Source of the DNA: Neisseriaceae bacterium TC5R-5 | Lineage (GTDB): Bacteria; Pseudomonadota; Gammaproteobacteria; Burkholderiales; Chromobacteriaceae | DNA: 64,000 nt | NCBI GenBank assembly: GCA_020830965.2 | Contig: JACCFC020000013.1 | Location: forward strand, 36,429 to 100,428 | Direction: 5' to 3' | In this document: positions 46,454 to 57,118 of the stretch, piece after piece | Layout: each line of letters opens with the position of its first letter | Position numbering within the stretch: the first letter of the stretch is position 1 | Translations under genes and position numbers: made by a program | Notes under the pieces: model-generated | Databases searched by the model: none | What the model was told of the DNA's origin: nothing | Seen by the model: the letters and a program-made list of their open reading frames with translations, nothing else

Positions 46454-47329
46454 TTAAAGCAGGCGCTCGCCCCAGTGCAGCTTGTGGCGCAGCATATCGT
46501 AGTAGTTGTAGCCCACTGGGTGCAAGATGCGTAGTGGGTTGCGGTAACGGCGAATCAGCACTCTGTCCATTTCCATCAGGTCGCAATGAGACTGGCCATC
46601 AAAATGCACGCGCGCGTCCAGGCCACGGGTGAGCATGAATTCTACTTCGCAGGAGTCATTGACCACTATCGGGCGATTGCTGAGCGATTGCGGGCAGATA
46701 GGTACCAAAGCAATCGCCTGTAAGGTTGGGTGCAGAATAGGGCCGCCAGAAGCCAGGGAATAGGCGGTGGAGCCGGTAGGGGTCGCTACAATCAGGCCAT
46801 CCGAGCGTTGGCTGTAGACAAACTGGTTATCGATAAATACTTCAAACTCTACCATCGAACCCATTGAGCCACGGCTGAAGACAACATCGTTAAAAGCCAG
46901 CGCTTTGGCAATCTCAGCATCCTCACGTACAAGCGAGGCTTGTAACAGGATACGGTCTTCCGGTAGAAACTCGCCCATCATGATGGCATCGACTGAGTCC
47001 AGCATTTCGTGTAGTGGAATATCGGTCATAAAGCCCAGGCGACCCTGATTAATCCCAATCAGGGGTACCCGGTATGGTGCCAGCAGCCGTGCAATAGAGA
47101 GCATGGTGCCATCGCCACCCAGCACGATCACCAGATCCGCTAATTTACCCATATCGTTACGGTCTATCAGTGGATGCTCACCGGCCTCCTGTGGGGAGGC
47201 GCTATCTTTGTCGATCAGAACCGTCGCTCCGGCATTGGCCAGATGGTTCGCTAGCTGGAGTAAGGAGGTCACAATGGCCGGCTTACTGTGTCTGGCTACC
47301 AGGCAAACGTGCTTGAAGAGTCGTTCCAT
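46454..47329 (-). CDS. nadK: NAD kinase
   Basis: 291 residues. GGDGTMLSIAR (near 66-76) is the ATP/diacylglycerol-kinase-type motif, LGFMTD and ATPTGSTAYSLASGGPI complete the NAD site. It phosphorylates NAD+ to NADP+. The ATG at 47329 (MERLFKHVCLVAR) gives the usual length; an upstream in-frame ATG adds 12 unsupported residues. Confidence 0.93.
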   Translation of the reverse strand: MERLFKHVCLVARHSKPAIVTSLLQLANHLANAGATVLIDKDSASPQEAGEHPLIDRNDMGKLADLVIVLGGDGTMLSIARLLAPYRVPLIGINQGRLGFMTDIPLHEMLDSVDAIMMGEFLPEDRILLQASLVREDAEIAKALAFNDVVFSRGSMGSMVEFEVFIDNQFVYSQRSDGLIVATPTGSTAYSLASGGPILHPTLQAIALVPICPQSLSNRPIVVNDSCEVEFMLTRGLDARVHFDGQSHCDLMEMDRVLIRRYRNPLRILHPVGYNYYDMLRHKLHWGERLL

Positions 47330-47512
47330 AAGGCAACAGTCTTGAAAGTGGAGTGGGAGAAACACCAGCTAAGCACTGGCTCAAAAGAGCCGCTAGTGTG
47401 CCATGAATTTTAACGCACTGGAGAATCTGCGGCTTAGAACCACGAATAAAACCGCTGCTGCTGCGTGCTAGATCCTTGCTGCGGGCACTACACTGAGTTT
47501 CCTTAGCTGTTA

Positions 47513-48037
47513 TCAGGCTTTGAGTTTATCCGCAAATTGTTGCCGGAATTTGGCTAGTTTGGGGGCAACTATCATCTGGCAATAAGGCTCATGGCCATGC
47601 TGGGTAAAATAGCCTTGGTGATAGTCTTCTGCCGGATAAAACGCGCTTGCTGCCTGCAGACGAGTGACAATGGGGCTAGCATAGTGCGGTGCCAACTCTG
47701 CCAGCACTACTTGGGCTAGCTGCTGTTGAGCGTCATCATGATAGAAAATAACCGACGCATATTGTGGGCCAATATCATTACCCTGACGATTGAGCGTAGT
47801 AGGGTCGTGCAGTGTAAAAAAAACGCGTAATAGGCTGCTGTAGTCGATAATGGCCGGGTCAAAGCAGATTTCCACTGCCTCCACATGACCACTTGAACCA
47901 GAGCAGACCTGTTGGTAGCTGGGGTGAGCGCTATCGCCACCCAAATAGCCCGATACGGCCTGCTGTACGCCGCGCAACTGCTGGTAAGCGGCTTCGATAC
48001 ACCAAAAACAACCACCGGCTAATGTGGCTTTATTCAT
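47513..48037 (-). CDS. msrA: Peptide methionine-(S)-S-oxide reductase
   Basis: 174 residues. The catalytic motif GCFWCIEAAYQ begins at residue 9, followed by GYLGGDSAHPSYQQVCSGSSGHVEAV and YHQGYF. C10 is the nucleophile; the C-terminal region lacks the extra resolving cysteines of long E. coli MsrA, which fits the shorter form. It repairs oxidised methionine. Confidence 0.92.
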   Translation of the reverse strand: MNKATLAGGCFWCIEAAYQQLRGVQQAVSGYLGGDSAHPSYQQVCSGSSGHVEAVEICFDPAIIDYSSLLRVFFTLHDPTTLNRQGNDIGPQYASVIFYHDDAQQQLAQVVLAELAPHYASPIVTRLQAASAFYPAEDYHQGYFTQHGHEPYCQMIVAPKLAKFRQQFADKLKA

Positions 48038-48330
48038 TTTCTAGTTCCTTCAAATTGACTCTGTCAATTGATCTTAAAGTGCACTAAAACCTTTGTTTGC
48101 CATTGGCCAATGATTTTCCATGGCAATGTACTAAGATGATAGTGCTGGGCAATCGTTCAGGCTGGAATACCAGGATGAATTCTAGCAAGCAACCGGGTGG
48201 TAAAACCGGAAAAGAAGTGGCAAGATCAAACACAGTACAGGATTACTGTGTGATCATGACACCTAAAACATACTGCTGTGGTATCGGCGTTACGATCAAA
48301 CGCAGCAGTCAGCCAACGGGGGAAATACCA

Positions 48331-48744
48331 ATGAGACATTACTCAACTAATAGTGCAGAAGCCTGCGCGCGCTTACTTGCCATGTTCCTGGTCACCGATG
48401 GTGATATGGATTCACGGCAACTGGAAGTGCTAGAAAAGCTGAACGTTTATGATTTGCTCAATCTGCCGCGCAAGAAATTCACCCAGGTCTTAAGCGATTA
48501 CTGTGATGATATTTCTGATGAGGCCGGCGAGGATGGCACCATACATCTACTGGACAGGGATAGAGTGGACAGCATCCTGTCAGATATCAGCGACCACCGT
48601 AAACGTATTTTGTTGTGTGTACTGGCGATGGATATCAGCAAATCTGATGGGACGATCAGTGACCCGGAAATGGCACTGCTCAGCCATATGATGAAGCAGT
48701 GGAGTATCAGTCTGGATGATCTGGAGCGCGAGTTCGCCCGCTAG
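48331..48744 (+). CDS. TerB-like domain protein
   Basis: 137 residues, all-helical with the acidic repeats ARLLAMFLVTDGDMDSRQLE and VLAMDISKSDGTISDPEMAL, the paired D-G-x-[IM] metal-site pattern of the TerB/DjlA-like fold. Cytoplasmic, function unknown; members bind metal or act in stress responses. The ATG at 48331 follows GGGGGA. The frame extends upstream but without family similarity. Confidence 0.7.
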   Translation: MRHYSTNSAEACARLLAMFLVTDGDMDSRQLEVLEKLNVYDLLNLPRKKFTQVLSDYCDDISDEAGEDGTIHLLDRDRVDSILSDISDHRKRILLCVLAMDISKSDGTISDPEMALLSHMMKQWSISLDDLEREFAR

Positions 48745-48817
48745 TTGATGATTCTCAAGGCAGTCGATGTTGAAATCGACTGCTGCTCTTTTTACCGCTC
48801 ATCTCTGCAGCAGCCGC

Positions 48818-49702
48818 ATGTCTTCTTTATTAGAACGTTTTAGTGATTATTTAAACCTGCTCGGTCGCAGCCCGCATACTTTGGCGGCTTATCGGCGAGA
48901 CTTGAGTCTGCTTAATCAACAATTAGTACCGCATTCACTGGAACAGGCCTCACCCGCACAACTGCGTAAAGCGCTTGCCTCACTGCATGGCAAAGGGCTG
49001 AGCAGCAGTAGCCTGGCACGCAAGCTTTCTTCCTGGCGGCAGTTTTATCAGTGGTTAATCGAACAGCAGCTGCGTGATGATGACCCCTGCTACGGTTTGC
49101 GCGCACCCAAACGCGGCAAATTATTACCTAAAGCGTTACCAGTCGATAGTACCGTGGCACTGCTCAATGGCATTAATGAGCCTGATACACTCAGCGTGCG
49201 TGATCGTGCGCTATTTGAATTGATTTATTCTTGTGGCCTGCGTTTATCGGAAAGCGTAGGGTTGAATCTGACGGATGTGGATTTTTCCGATGCCCTACTT
49301 CGTGTTCATGGCAAGGGTGGCAAGGTACGCATAGTGCCGATCGGTGCCGAGGCCGTAAGCTGTCTGCAACAATGGCTGAGCCTACGGCATGCGCCAGCTG
49401 AAGAATACGCGGTTTTCCTAGGACAAAGGGGAAAGCGGCTCAGTGGACGCCAGGTAGAAAAGCGCTTGCGCGATTGGGCGATACGCTGCGGAACCGCCCA
49501 GCATGTTCATCCACACATGCTGCGCCACTCCTTTGCTTCGCACCTATTGCAATCATCCGGCGATTTACGCGCAGTGCAGGAACTGTTGGGTCACGCTAAT
49601 TTGTCCAGCACACAAATCTATACCTCGCTGGATTTTCTGCACCTAGCCAAAACTTATGACCAGGCGCATCCGCGCGCGCGCAAAAAATCCGCCCCGGACT
49701 AA
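48818..49702 (+). CDS. xerC: Tyrosine recombinase XerC
   Basis: 294 residues. N-terminal SAM-like DNA-binding domain (1-90) and catalytic domain with R (CGLRLSESV), K (GKGGKVR), HxxR ([12 protein letters not shown]), H/W region ([14 protein letters not shown]) and the nucleophile tyrosine in QIYTSLDF. The [14 protein letters not shown] and [13 protein letters not shown] features favour XerC over XerD. It resolves chromosome dimers at dif with XerD. It converges on sdaA with a four-base overlap. Confidence 0.9.
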   Translation: MSSLLERFSDYLNLLGRSPHTLAAYRRDLSLLNQQLVPHSLEQASPAQLRKALASLHGKGLSSSSLARKLSSWRQFYQWLIEQQLRDDDPCYGLRAPKRGKLLPKALPVDSTVALLNGINEPDTLSVRDRALFELIYSCGLRLSESVGLNLTDVDFSDALLRVHGKGGKVRIVPIGAEAVSCLQQWLSLRHAPAEEYAVFLGQRGKRLSGRQVEKRLRDWAIRCGTAQHVHPHMLRHSFASHLLQSSGDLRAVQELLGHANLSSTQIYTSLDFLHLAKTYDQAHPRARKKSAPD

Positions 49703-51099
49703 CACTCCACGATATTCACCGGCACCTCAATCACATTGATGGCTAGGCCACCGCGTGCAGTTTCTTTGTATTTGGTGCTCATATCTCTGCCAGTATCACG
49801 CATGGTTTTAATCACCCTATCCAGGGAGACAAAATGCTGACCGTCACCGCGTAAAGCCATGCGCGCCGCGTTAATGGCCTTGATGGCAGCCATTGCATTC
49901 CGCTCAATACACGGCACTTGCACCAGGCCGCCTACCGGGTCGCAAGTGAGCCCCAGATTGTGCTCCATGCCAATCTCGGCCGCATTTTCTACTTGTTCCG
50001 GGGTGCCGCCCAGCACTTCTGCCAAGGCGCCAGCTGCCATTGAGCAGGCGGAGCCTACCTCGCCCTGACAACCCACTTCGGCACCGGAAATAGACGCATT
50101 GAGTTTGAACAAAATACCAATCGCCCCGGCAGTGAGCAGAAAACGCACCACGCCCTCGGTATTGGCCCCCGGAATAAAGCGCACATAGTAGTGCAGCACC
50201 GCCGGAATAATACCGGCCGCACCGTTGGTAGGTGCGGTAACGACTCGTCCGCCAGCGGCATTTTCTTCGTTGACTGCCAACGCATACAGATTGACCCAGT
50301 CCAACACAGTCAGCGGGTCACGCAAAGCGGCTTCGGGTGCGGCCAGCAATTGCCGATACATAGCGGCCGCCCGCCGTCTTACCTTCATCCCGCCAGGCAG
50401 GATGCCCTCATGCTCACAACCTCTTTGCACACAGTCTTGCATCACCTGCCAGATGCGCAGCAATTCGCTACGGATATCGGCGTCACAGCGCCAGCTCAGC
50501 TCGTTTTCCAACATGATCTGACTGATACTCATCTGATAATGACGACATAAGGCCAGCAATTCGGCGGCGCTTTTGAAGGGATGCTTCAGCTCGGTGATAC
50601 CTGGCGGAATAAAACCAGCCTGTATCGCTGCCTCATCCACCACAAAGCCTCCCCCTACCGAATAATAAGCGCGTTTGGACAAGCTCTGACCCGCGCTATC
50701 CAGCGCTTCAAAAATCATTCCGTTAGCATGGTAAGGCAGTGTTTTTCGTTTGTGCAGAATCAGATCCTGCGTCTCATGAAAAGCAATCCTATGCTTGCCT
50801 AACAGGCAAATAGCTTGATCACGACGCATAACTGTCAGCATGGCGGGGATTTGCCGGGTATCCACCAGATCAGGCTGCTCACCCTGCAAGCCTAACAATA
50901 TCGCGACATCAGTACCATGGCCTTTACCGGTCGCCCCCAGCGAACCGAACATTTCTGCATGCAGATGATAGGTTTGCTCCAGCAGGCCATCTTTTTCCAG
51001 ACGGCTGACAAATTGTCGTGCCGCTCTCATCGGGCCAACAGTATGGGAGCTGGAAGGGCCAATCCCGATCTTGAACAGATCAAATACACTAATAGCCAT
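49699..51099 (-). CDS. sdaA: L-serine dehydratase, iron-sulfur, single-chain type
   Basis: 466 residues. The N-terminal beta domain opens with [21 protein letters not shown] and the C-terminal alpha domain holds [36 protein letters not shown] and the conserved end with [17 protein letters not shown]. The cysteines bind the [4Fe-4S] cluster. It deaminates L-serine to pyruvate. Confidence 0.93.
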   Translation of the reverse strand: MAISVFDLFKIGIGPSSSHTVGPMRAARQFVSRLEKDGLLEQTYHLHAEMFGSLGATGKGHGTDVAILLGLQGEQPDLVDTRQIPAMLTVMRRDQAICLLGKHRIAFHETQDLILHKRKTLPYHANGMIFEALDSAGQSLSKRAYYSVGGGFVVDEAAIQAGFIPPGITELKHPFKSAAELLALCRHYQMSISQIMLENELSWRCDADIRSELLRIWQVMQDCVQRGCEHEGILPGGMKVRRRAAAMYRQLLAAPEAALRDPLTVLDWVNLYALAVNEENAAGGRVVTAPTNGAAGIIPAVLHYYVRFIPGANTEGVVRFLLTAGAIGILFKLNASISGAEVGCQGEVGSACSMAAGALAEVLGGTPEQVENAAEIGMEHNLGLTCDPVGGLVQVPCIERNAMAAIKAINAARMALRGDGQHFVSLDRVIKTMRDTGRDMSTKYKETARGGLAINVIEVPVNIVEC

Positions 51100-51197
51100 C
51101 TTGCTTTCCTTGTAAGAGGTAGGGGGCAGTGCCTAGTGTAGCGACAAGTTATCGAGCTTCAAGTGAAAACTGCGTTGCAGCGGGCCGCGCAGGCAAT

Positions 51198-51232
51198 AAA
51201 AAACTGCAAGCGGTACAGGTACCGGCTTGCAG
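51198..51232 (-). terminator. typA terminator
   Basis: On the minus strand CTGCAAGCCGGTAC pairs with GTACCGCTTGCAG and is followed by six T residues, 30 bases past the typA stop. Confidence 0.85.
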
Positions 51233-51261
51233 CTTTCAGGTGCTTAACAGCAGTTAGATGC

Positions 51262-53082
51262 TTAAGCTCCGCCTGATGCCTTAAACATTCTGCGGCGATC
51301 CGACTCATTCAGGTAACGCTTACGGATACGAATCGACTTGGGTGTAATTTCCACCAGTTCATCATCATCGATAAACTCCACGGCCGATTCCAGCGTCAGC
51401 TTGATAGGAGTAGTCAAGCGTACGGCTTCATCGGTACCGGAAGCGCGCACATTGGTCAGTTGCTTACCTTTTACCGGGTTCACCACTAGGTCGTTGTCAC
51501 GGCTGTGAATACCGATAATCATGCCTTCATACAACTTCTCGCCAGGAGCGGCGAACATGCGGCCACGATCTTCCAACTTCCACAAAGCGTAAGCGACCGC
51601 TTCGCCATTTACCTGTGAAATCAGCACGCCGTTGTGACGGCCTGGCATATCTGGTTTCACGGGTGCGTAATCATCAAAAACATGGCTCATTAAACCAGTG
51701 CCGCGTGTCATCGTCATGAAGTCAGACTGAAAGCCGATCAGACCACGCGCCGGGATGTGATACTCCAGACGGGTGCGGCCATTACCATCCGATTCCATAT
51801 TGGTCAGTTCGCCACGACGACGGCCAATTTCTTCCATGACACCGCCCTGATGATCATCCTCCAGATCAATGGTCAGATTTTCATAAGGCTCGCATTTTTC
51901 GCCGTTAATCTCTTTGAACACAACGCGTGGTTTGGCAACGGCCAGCTCAAAACCTTCACGACGCATATTTTCCAGCAGAATGGTCAGATGCAATTCACCA
52001 CGACCCGATACCCGGAAGATATCCGAATCGGGAGTGTCTTCTACTCGCAAGGCCACATTGGTCAGCAGCTCTTTGGTCAGACGGTCACGAATCTGACGCG
52101 AAGTGACAAACTTACCTTCGGTGCCGGCCAGTGGTGAGGAGTTCACCATAAAATCCATCGTCAACGTCGGTTCGTCGATTGGCAATATCGGCAGACCAAC
52201 CGGCTGCTCCTTATCGCAAATCGTTACACCGATACCGATCTCATCCAGACCGGAAATAATAATGATATCGCCGGCTTCAGCTTGTTCAACCGGTATCCGT
52301 TCCAGACCCTGATAGCCGAGAACCTGATTGATACGACCAGTCGCTACCTGTTCGTCGTGATTCATCACCACGACTTGCTGACCAGGCTTGATACGGCCAT
52401 TCAACACGCGGCCAACGCCTAAGCGTCCGGTATAGGTGGAATAATCCAACGCAGAAATCTGCAACTGCAATGGTGCATCGACACTGCCTGGTGGCGTTGG
52501 TACATGCTTGAGTACAGTCTCGAACAGCGGACGCATGGTGTCAGATTCTTGCTCCAGCTCCAATTTGGCAAAACCGTTCAAACCGGAAGCATACAAAATG
52601 GGGAAATCCAACTGCTCGTCGGAAGCGCCAAGCTTATCGAAGAGGTCGAAAGTTTGATCCACTACCCAATCCGGACGGGCACCGGGGCGGTCTACTTTAT
52701 TAATCACCACGATAGGACGCAGGCCTAATGCCAGCGCTTTTTTGGTGACAAAACGGGTTTGCGGCATCGGGCCTTCTACGGCATCTACCAGCAGCAATAC
52801 ACCATCCACCATGCCAAGCACACGTTCCACCTCACCACCAAAATCGGCGTGACCAGGAGTGTCGACAATATTGATATGCACGCCTTCGTACTCGATAGCT
52901 GTGTTCTTAGCCAGAATAGTGATACCGCGTTCTTTCTCAATATCACCGCTATCCATCACCCGCTCGTCAACCTGCTGGTTGTCGCGGAAAGTGCCGGATT
53001 GGCGTAATAACTGATCTACAAGAGTGGTTTTGCCATGGTCAACGTGGGCGATGATGGCGATATTACGAATTTGTCGAGTCAT
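51262..53082 (-). CDS. typA: Ribosome-associated GTPase TypA/BipA
   Basis: 606 residues, translational GTPase. G1 AHVDHGKTT near residue 12, G2 [10 protein letters not shown]3 [10 protein letters not shown]4 NKVDRPGAR, then EF-G-like domains II, III and V and the BipA-specific C-terminal domain with RIRKRYL at the end. It acts in ribosome assembly and stress or cold growth. Confidence 0.95.
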   Translation of the reverse strand: MTRQIRNIAIIAHVDHGKTTLVDQLLRQSGTFRDNQQVDERVMDSGDIEKERGITILAKNTAIEYEGVHINIVDTPGHADFGGEVERVLGMVDGVLLLVDAVEGPMPQTRFVTKKALALGLRPIVVINKVDRPGARPDWVVDQTFDLFDKLGASDEQLDFPILYASGLNGFAKLELEQESDTMRPLFETVLKHVPTPPGSVDAPLQLQISALDYSTYTGRLGVGRVLNGRIKPGQQVVVMNHDEQVATGRINQVLGYQGLERIPVEQAEAGDIIIISGLDEIGIGVTICDKEQPVGLPILPIDEPTLTMDFMVNSSPLAGTEGKFVTSRQIRDRLTKELLTNVALRVEDTPDSDIFRVSGRGELHLTILLENMRREGFELAVAKPRVVFKEINGEKCEPYENLTIDLEDDHQGGVMEEIGRRRGELTNMESDGNGRTRLEYHIPARGLIGFQSDFMTMTRGTGLMSHVFDDYAPVKPDMPGRHNGVLISQVNGEAVAYALWKLEDRGRMFAAPGEKLYEGMIIGIHSRDNDLVVNPVKGKQLTNVRASGTDEAVRLTTPIKLTLESAVEFIDDDELVEITPKSIRIRKRYLNESDRRRMFKASGGA

Positions 53083-53231
53083 GATTTCGGGGGGAAGGAT
53101 TGGAACGGAAAAATCGTTGGACTATAGCACAAAATAACACCCCCTACCAAAAATCACGCGGCACGACAAGCTGCTACCGAGACATTTAGCCCTCCGTGTG
53201 CTCCCATGTCGCAACAGCGCACATGTTTAGG

Positions 53232-53297
53232 GCCGCTCACAACACCTCGAAGAGCCCCCGACGCAGACAGCATCAGGGGGTTTGTTAGCGGCTCTTA
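53232..53297. repeat. Palindromic intergenic repeat, short copy
   Basis: The same order of blocks as at 3448-3560: GCCGCT start, CTCGAAGAGC, ACGCAGACAG, and TTTGTTAGCGGCTCTTA at the end, but about 45 bases shorter in the middle. An inner stem CCCC/GGGG and a terminal stem TTAGCGGC/GCCGCTAA, which reaches the apaH stop, could act as an apaH terminator. Confidence 0.65.
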
Positions 53298-53302
53298 GGC
53301 CG

Positions 53303-54124
53303 CTAAGCGCCGGGCTCGCAATATACCGGACAAGGCAGCGTAAATACCGCGCGATCATCCAGGCGGAAAGCCGTCAGGCTGCCGCCCCATAAACAACCGG
53401 AATCAATCGCCACCACTTCCTCCGTTATATGGCAGCCCAGCGCCGACCAATGCCCACAGATAACCGGTATCTCGGCATGCCTGCGGTTTTCCACCTCAAA
53501 CCACGGCAGCAGGCCTGCCGGAGCATCTGCCAAACCGCCCTTATAACTTAAGTCCATCTCTCCCTGCTGATTGACCAGGCGCATACGTGTCATCGCATTC
53601 ACAATCACCCGAATGCGATCACTGCCCTTTAACTCCTCTCCCCAACGCACGGGTCGATTACCATACAAGCTCGATAATAACTGCCGATAATGCGGTCCGG
53701 ACAAACCATCCTCCACCTCCTCGGCCAAATCCAGCGCCTTGTCAATCGTCCACTCCGGCAACAAACCGGCATGCACCATGGCATAACCCTGACCGGTCAA
53801 CATCAGAGGTTGACAGCGCAGCCAGTCCAGCAACACCTTGCCGTCAGCTGCATTTAATACCTGATCCAAGGTATCGCTACGATGCGAGCGGCCAAAACCT
53901 TCGGCCAAAGCCAGCAAATGCAGATCATGATTGCCCAGCACCATCGTCACCTGATCCTGATGCTGAAACACCCAGCGCAATACCTCCAAAGACTGTGGGC
54001 CGCGATTCACCAAATCCCCAGTCAACCACAAACTATCTTTTCCCGGATTAAATTCGATCACACGCAACAACTGCTGAAACGCTGCGAAACACCCCTGAAT
54101 ATCCCCAATTGCGTAAATGGCCAT
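53303..54124 (-). CDS. apaH: Bis(5'-nucleosyl)-tetraphosphatase, symmetrical
   Basis: 273 residues. Metallophosphatase motifs AIGDIQGC (residues 4-11), TGDLVNRGP, LGNHDLHLL and CGHWSALG are present. It hydrolyses Ap4A to two ADP and also removes Np4 RNA caps in known cases. Start at MAIYAIGD; the frame extends 30 codons upstream with low similarity. Divergent from rep. Confidence 0.92.
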   Translation of the reverse strand: MAIYAIGDIQGCFAAFQQLLRVIEFNPGKDSLWLTGDLVNRGPQSLEVLRWVFQHQDQVTMVLGNHDLHLLALAEGFGRSHRSDTLDQVLNAADGKVLLDWLRCQPLMLTGQGYAMVHAGLLPEWTIDKALDLAEEVEDGLSGPHYRQLLSSLYGNRPVRWGEELKGSDRIRVIVNAMTRMRLVNQQGEMDLSYKGGLADAPAGLLPWFEVENRRHAEIPVICGHWSALGCHITEEVVAIDSGCLWGGSLTAFRLDDRAVFTLPCPVYCEPGA

Positions 54125-54245
54125 CATGCCTTCCCGAAAAATAAACCGTGTAAAAAACCCGCTAAAATAGCCATCTGCCAATGCTACAATGCAGCCGCAG
54201 CAATCCTTATCCAAGCCGTATCACCACTATAGCCAGCCACCCAAT

Positions 54246-56264
54246 ATGTCCACCGCACAGCTCAATCCGCCGCAACGTGCTGCCATTCACTATCTGGATG
54301 GCCCCCTGCTGGTACTCGCCGGTGCCGGCTCCGGCAAAACCCGCGTCATCACCCACAAAATTGCCCACCTGATACGTGAAGGGCAAATGAATGCGCGTCA
54401 CATTGCCGCCATCACCTTCACCAATAAAGCCGCTAAAGAAATGTTGGAGCGTGTCGGTAAACTGATGAATACGGCTGAAATTCGCGGCCTTACCGTCTCC
54501 ACCTTCCATTCCCTCGGCATGCAGATACTACGCCAGGAAGCCACCCATCTAGGCTACAAGCCGCAATTCTCCATACTGGATAGCCACGATGCCAGTAAAA
54601 TCATCTCCGATTTGCTCGGCACCACCTCCAAAGACGAAATTCGTAAAGTACAGAGCCGGATCTCTCTATGGAAAAACCAACTACTCAGCCCCGAACACAC
54701 TTATCAGCAGGCCGCCGACGAATGGGAAAGCCTGTGCGCCCGCACCTATCTTAGCTACCAGAGCACCCTCATTGCCTATCAGGCAATGGACTTCGATGAC
54801 CTGATCCGCCTGCCAACACAGCTCTTTCTGAGCAACGCCGAAATACGCCAGACATGGCAGCACAAGCTGCGCTATCTGTTGATCGACGAATATCAGGATA
54901 CCAATACCTGCCAGTACCAACTGGTACAACTGCTCACCGAAGGACGCGGCATGTTCACCGCCGTGGGGGATGATGACCAATCCATCTACGCCTGGCGGGG
55001 GGCCAATGTCGAAAATCTGCAACGGCTGCAAAGCGATTTCCCCACCTTAAAAATCATCAAGCTGGAACAAAACTACCGCTCCACCGGCCGCATCCTGCGT
55101 GCCGCCAATGCCGTGATCGCCAATAATCCCAAGCTATTTGAAAAAAAGCTGTGGAGTGAACTGGGCTTAGGTGAACCCATCCATGCCATTCAGTGCAAGG
55201 ATGAAGAACACGAAGCCGAAACCGTAGTGCAGCGCCTGCTGGCACACAAATTTGAAAACCGCAGCCACTTTAGAGACTACGCCATCCTCTATCGCGGTAA
55301 CTATCAGGCCCGTATTTTTGAACAAGCGCTCCGCAATCAACGCATCCCTTACCAGATGGCTGGCGGGCAGAGCTTTTTCGACAAAACCGAAATTAAAGAC
55401 ATGCTCGCCTATATGCGGCTGATTACCAACCCCGACGATGACCCCGCCTTCATCCGCGCCCTTACGACTCCCAAACGCGGTGTGGGCGCTGTTTCGCTGG
55501 AAAAGCTCGGTGCCTGGGCGGGCGAACGTCACAAAAGCCTGTTTGCTGCCGCCAGTGAGGAGGGACTACGCCAGCAAATCCAAGCCGCCCAACTTGAGCC
55601 ACTACAGCAATTCTGCGACTTCATCCAACAGCTGCAACAACGCGCCCGTCACGAAGATGCCGGCCCACTGATGATGGAAATGATGCAGACCATCCACTAT
55701 GAAACCTATTTGTACGACAGCGAAGACAGTGCGCGTGTTGCTGAAAGCAAATGGAAAAACGTATTGGAAATGATCAACTGGCTCAGCCGCAAAAGTGAGG
55801 ACAGCGGCAAAAATCTGATGGAACTGACGCAAACCATTGCCCTGATCACCATGCTGGAAGGCCGTGACGAAGGCGAAGTGGACGCCGTACACATGTCGAC
55901 ATTGCATGCGGCTAAAGGCCTGGAGTACCCGCATGTGTTCCTGGTCGGCAGCGAGGAAGGCATCCTGCCGCACAGCGAATCGGTAGACAACGGCATGCTG
56001 GAAGAAGAGCGGCGGCTAATGTATGTCGGCATCACCCGTGCCCAATACAGCCTCACCCTGACTTATTGCCTGAAACGCAAACGTGCTGGCGATTGGCAAT
56101 TTACCGACCCGTCACGCTTTATCGGTGAAATCCACAGCGACGACCTATTGCACTTTGGTAAACCTGGTGCCGAACCGATTGTCAGCAAAAGCGAAGGAAA
56201 ATCCAGGCTGGCGAATTTAAGTGCGATGTTGGGGGGGAAGGTGGATAAGGGAGGTCATGAGTGA
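54246..56264 (+). CDS. rep: ATP-dependent DNA helicase Rep
   Basis: 672 residues, UvrD/Rep SF1A 3'-5' helicase. Q-motif LNPPQRAAI, Walker A AGAGSGKT near residue 30, IDEYQDTN near 214, DDQSIYAWRGA, QNYRST and the C-terminal VHMSTLHAAKGLEYPHVFLVG and YVGITRAQ motifs. The length and LNPPQ start fit Rep rather than UvrD. It removes proteins ahead of replication forks. Confidence 0.92.
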   Translation: MSTAQLNPPQRAAIHYLDGPLLVLAGAGSGKTRVITHKIAHLIREGQMNARHIAAITFTNKAAKEMLERVGKLMNTAEIRGLTVSTFHSLGMQILRQEATHLGYKPQFSILDSHDASKIISDLLGTTSKDEIRKVQSRISLWKNQLLSPEHTYQQAADEWESLCARTYLSYQSTLIAYQAMDFDDLIRLPTQLFLSNAEIRQTWQHKLRYLLIDEYQDTNTCQYQLVQLLTEGRGMFTAVGDDDQSIYAWRGANVENLQRLQSDFPTLKIIKLEQNYRSTGRILRAANAVIANNPKLFEKKLWSELGLGEPIHAIQCKDEEHEAETVVQRLLAHKFENRSHFRDYAILYRGNYQARIFEQALRNQRIPYQMAGGQSFFDKTEIKDMLAYMRLITNPDDDPAFIRALTTPKRGVGAVSLEKLGAWAGERHKSLFAAASEEGLRQQIQAAQLEPLQQFCDFIQQLQQRARHEDAGPLMMEMMQTIHYETYLYDSEDSARVAESKWKNVLEMINWLSRKSEDSGKNLMELTQTIALITMLEGRDEGEVDAVHMSTLHAAKGLEYPHVFLVGSEEGILPHSESVDNGMLEEERRLMYVGITRAQYSLTLTYCLKRKRAGDWQFTDPSRFIGEIHSDDLLHFGKPGAEPIVSKSEGKSRLANLSAMLGGKVDKGGHE

Positions 56265-56306
56265 TTAAGCACCAGTTCGAAGAAGATTAGATACGGGCGG
56301 CTGACT

Positions 56307-56999
56307 TCAGCAGGATGGCTCGCTAAGCAGGCTTTGCTCCGCTTCCAGCAAATAGCCCAGTCCACGCAGTGTAACAATCGCCAGCTGCTTGCCGCCCAAT
56401 TTCTTGCGCAGGCGATGCACATAGATTTCGATGGCTTCGGCGCTGCCTGACTCATTAATGCCAAAGATTTTGTCTGACAGCACGGTTTTGCTGATCGCCT
56501 TGCCGCTTTGCAACAGCAGCACTTCCAATACCGCATGTTCACGCGGAGTAAGTTTCAGCACCTCGCCATGTAAGGTAAATACCCGATCCCGGCTATTGTA
56601 ATGCAACGGCCCGTAGATAATTTCGCTACTGTCATGCCCATGGCTACGCCGGATTAAGGCCCTTACCCTTGCTTCTAGTTCAGCCAGGTCAAATGGTTTG
56701 GATAAATAATCGTCGGCCCCCATATTCAAGCCTCTTACCCTATCCTCCACGCTGCCGTGGGCTGTAAGCATCATCACTGGCAAGGTTTTACGACGCGCTC
56801 GCAAACGTTTTAACACTTCCCAGCCATCCAGCTTGGGCAGAGCCAGATCCAGAATCAACAAAGCATAGTCCTGCGTGTACAACACATGGTCGGCATCCTG
56901 ACCATTATGCATGCAATCCACCACGAAACCCGCTTGGGTCAAGGCTTTGCTCACCGATTCGGCCAGCGCCAGGTGATCCTCTACTAACAAAATACGCAT
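56307..56999 (-). CDS. OmpR-family response regulator (TctD/QseB-like), no kinase adjacent
   Basis: 230 residues. Receiver domain with phospho-acceptor in LLILDLALPKLDG (near D51), TAHG and lysine in LSKPFDL; C-terminal winged helix with LTPREHAVLEVLLL and IEIYVHRLRKKL. Start at MRILLVEDH. Divergent from the ABC importer at 57119, which it probably controls; no histidine kinase follows, as rep converges directly. TctD-type regulators govern carboxylate or iron uptake systems in related bacteria. Confidence 0.85.
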   Translation of the reverse strand: MRILLVEDHLALAESVSKALTQAGFVVDCMHNGQDADHVLYTQDYALLILDLALPKLDGWEVLKRLRARRKTLPVMMLTAHGSVEDRVRGLNMGADDYLSKPFDLAELEARVRALIRRSHGHDSSEIIYGPLHYNSRDRVFTLHGEVLKLTPREHAVLEVLLLQSGKAISKTVLSDKIFGINESGSAEAIEIYVHRLRKKLGGKQLAIVTLRGLGYLLEAEQSLLSEPSC

Positions 57000-57118
57000 G
57001 ATGTCGGCCATTGAAAGCAGATTGAAAGCTTCATTCTAATATCATGTTCAGTATCAGGAAGCCAATAGAGCATCTTTGACGTCGCTAATAAAACCGCTTA
57101 ATGACAAGGAGTAGTCGC

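Noticed and set aside
47375..47450. Possible third copy of the palindromic repeat (AAGAGCCGCTA match)
   Set aside because: Only 11 bases match one end; the internal blocks and the other end are missing.
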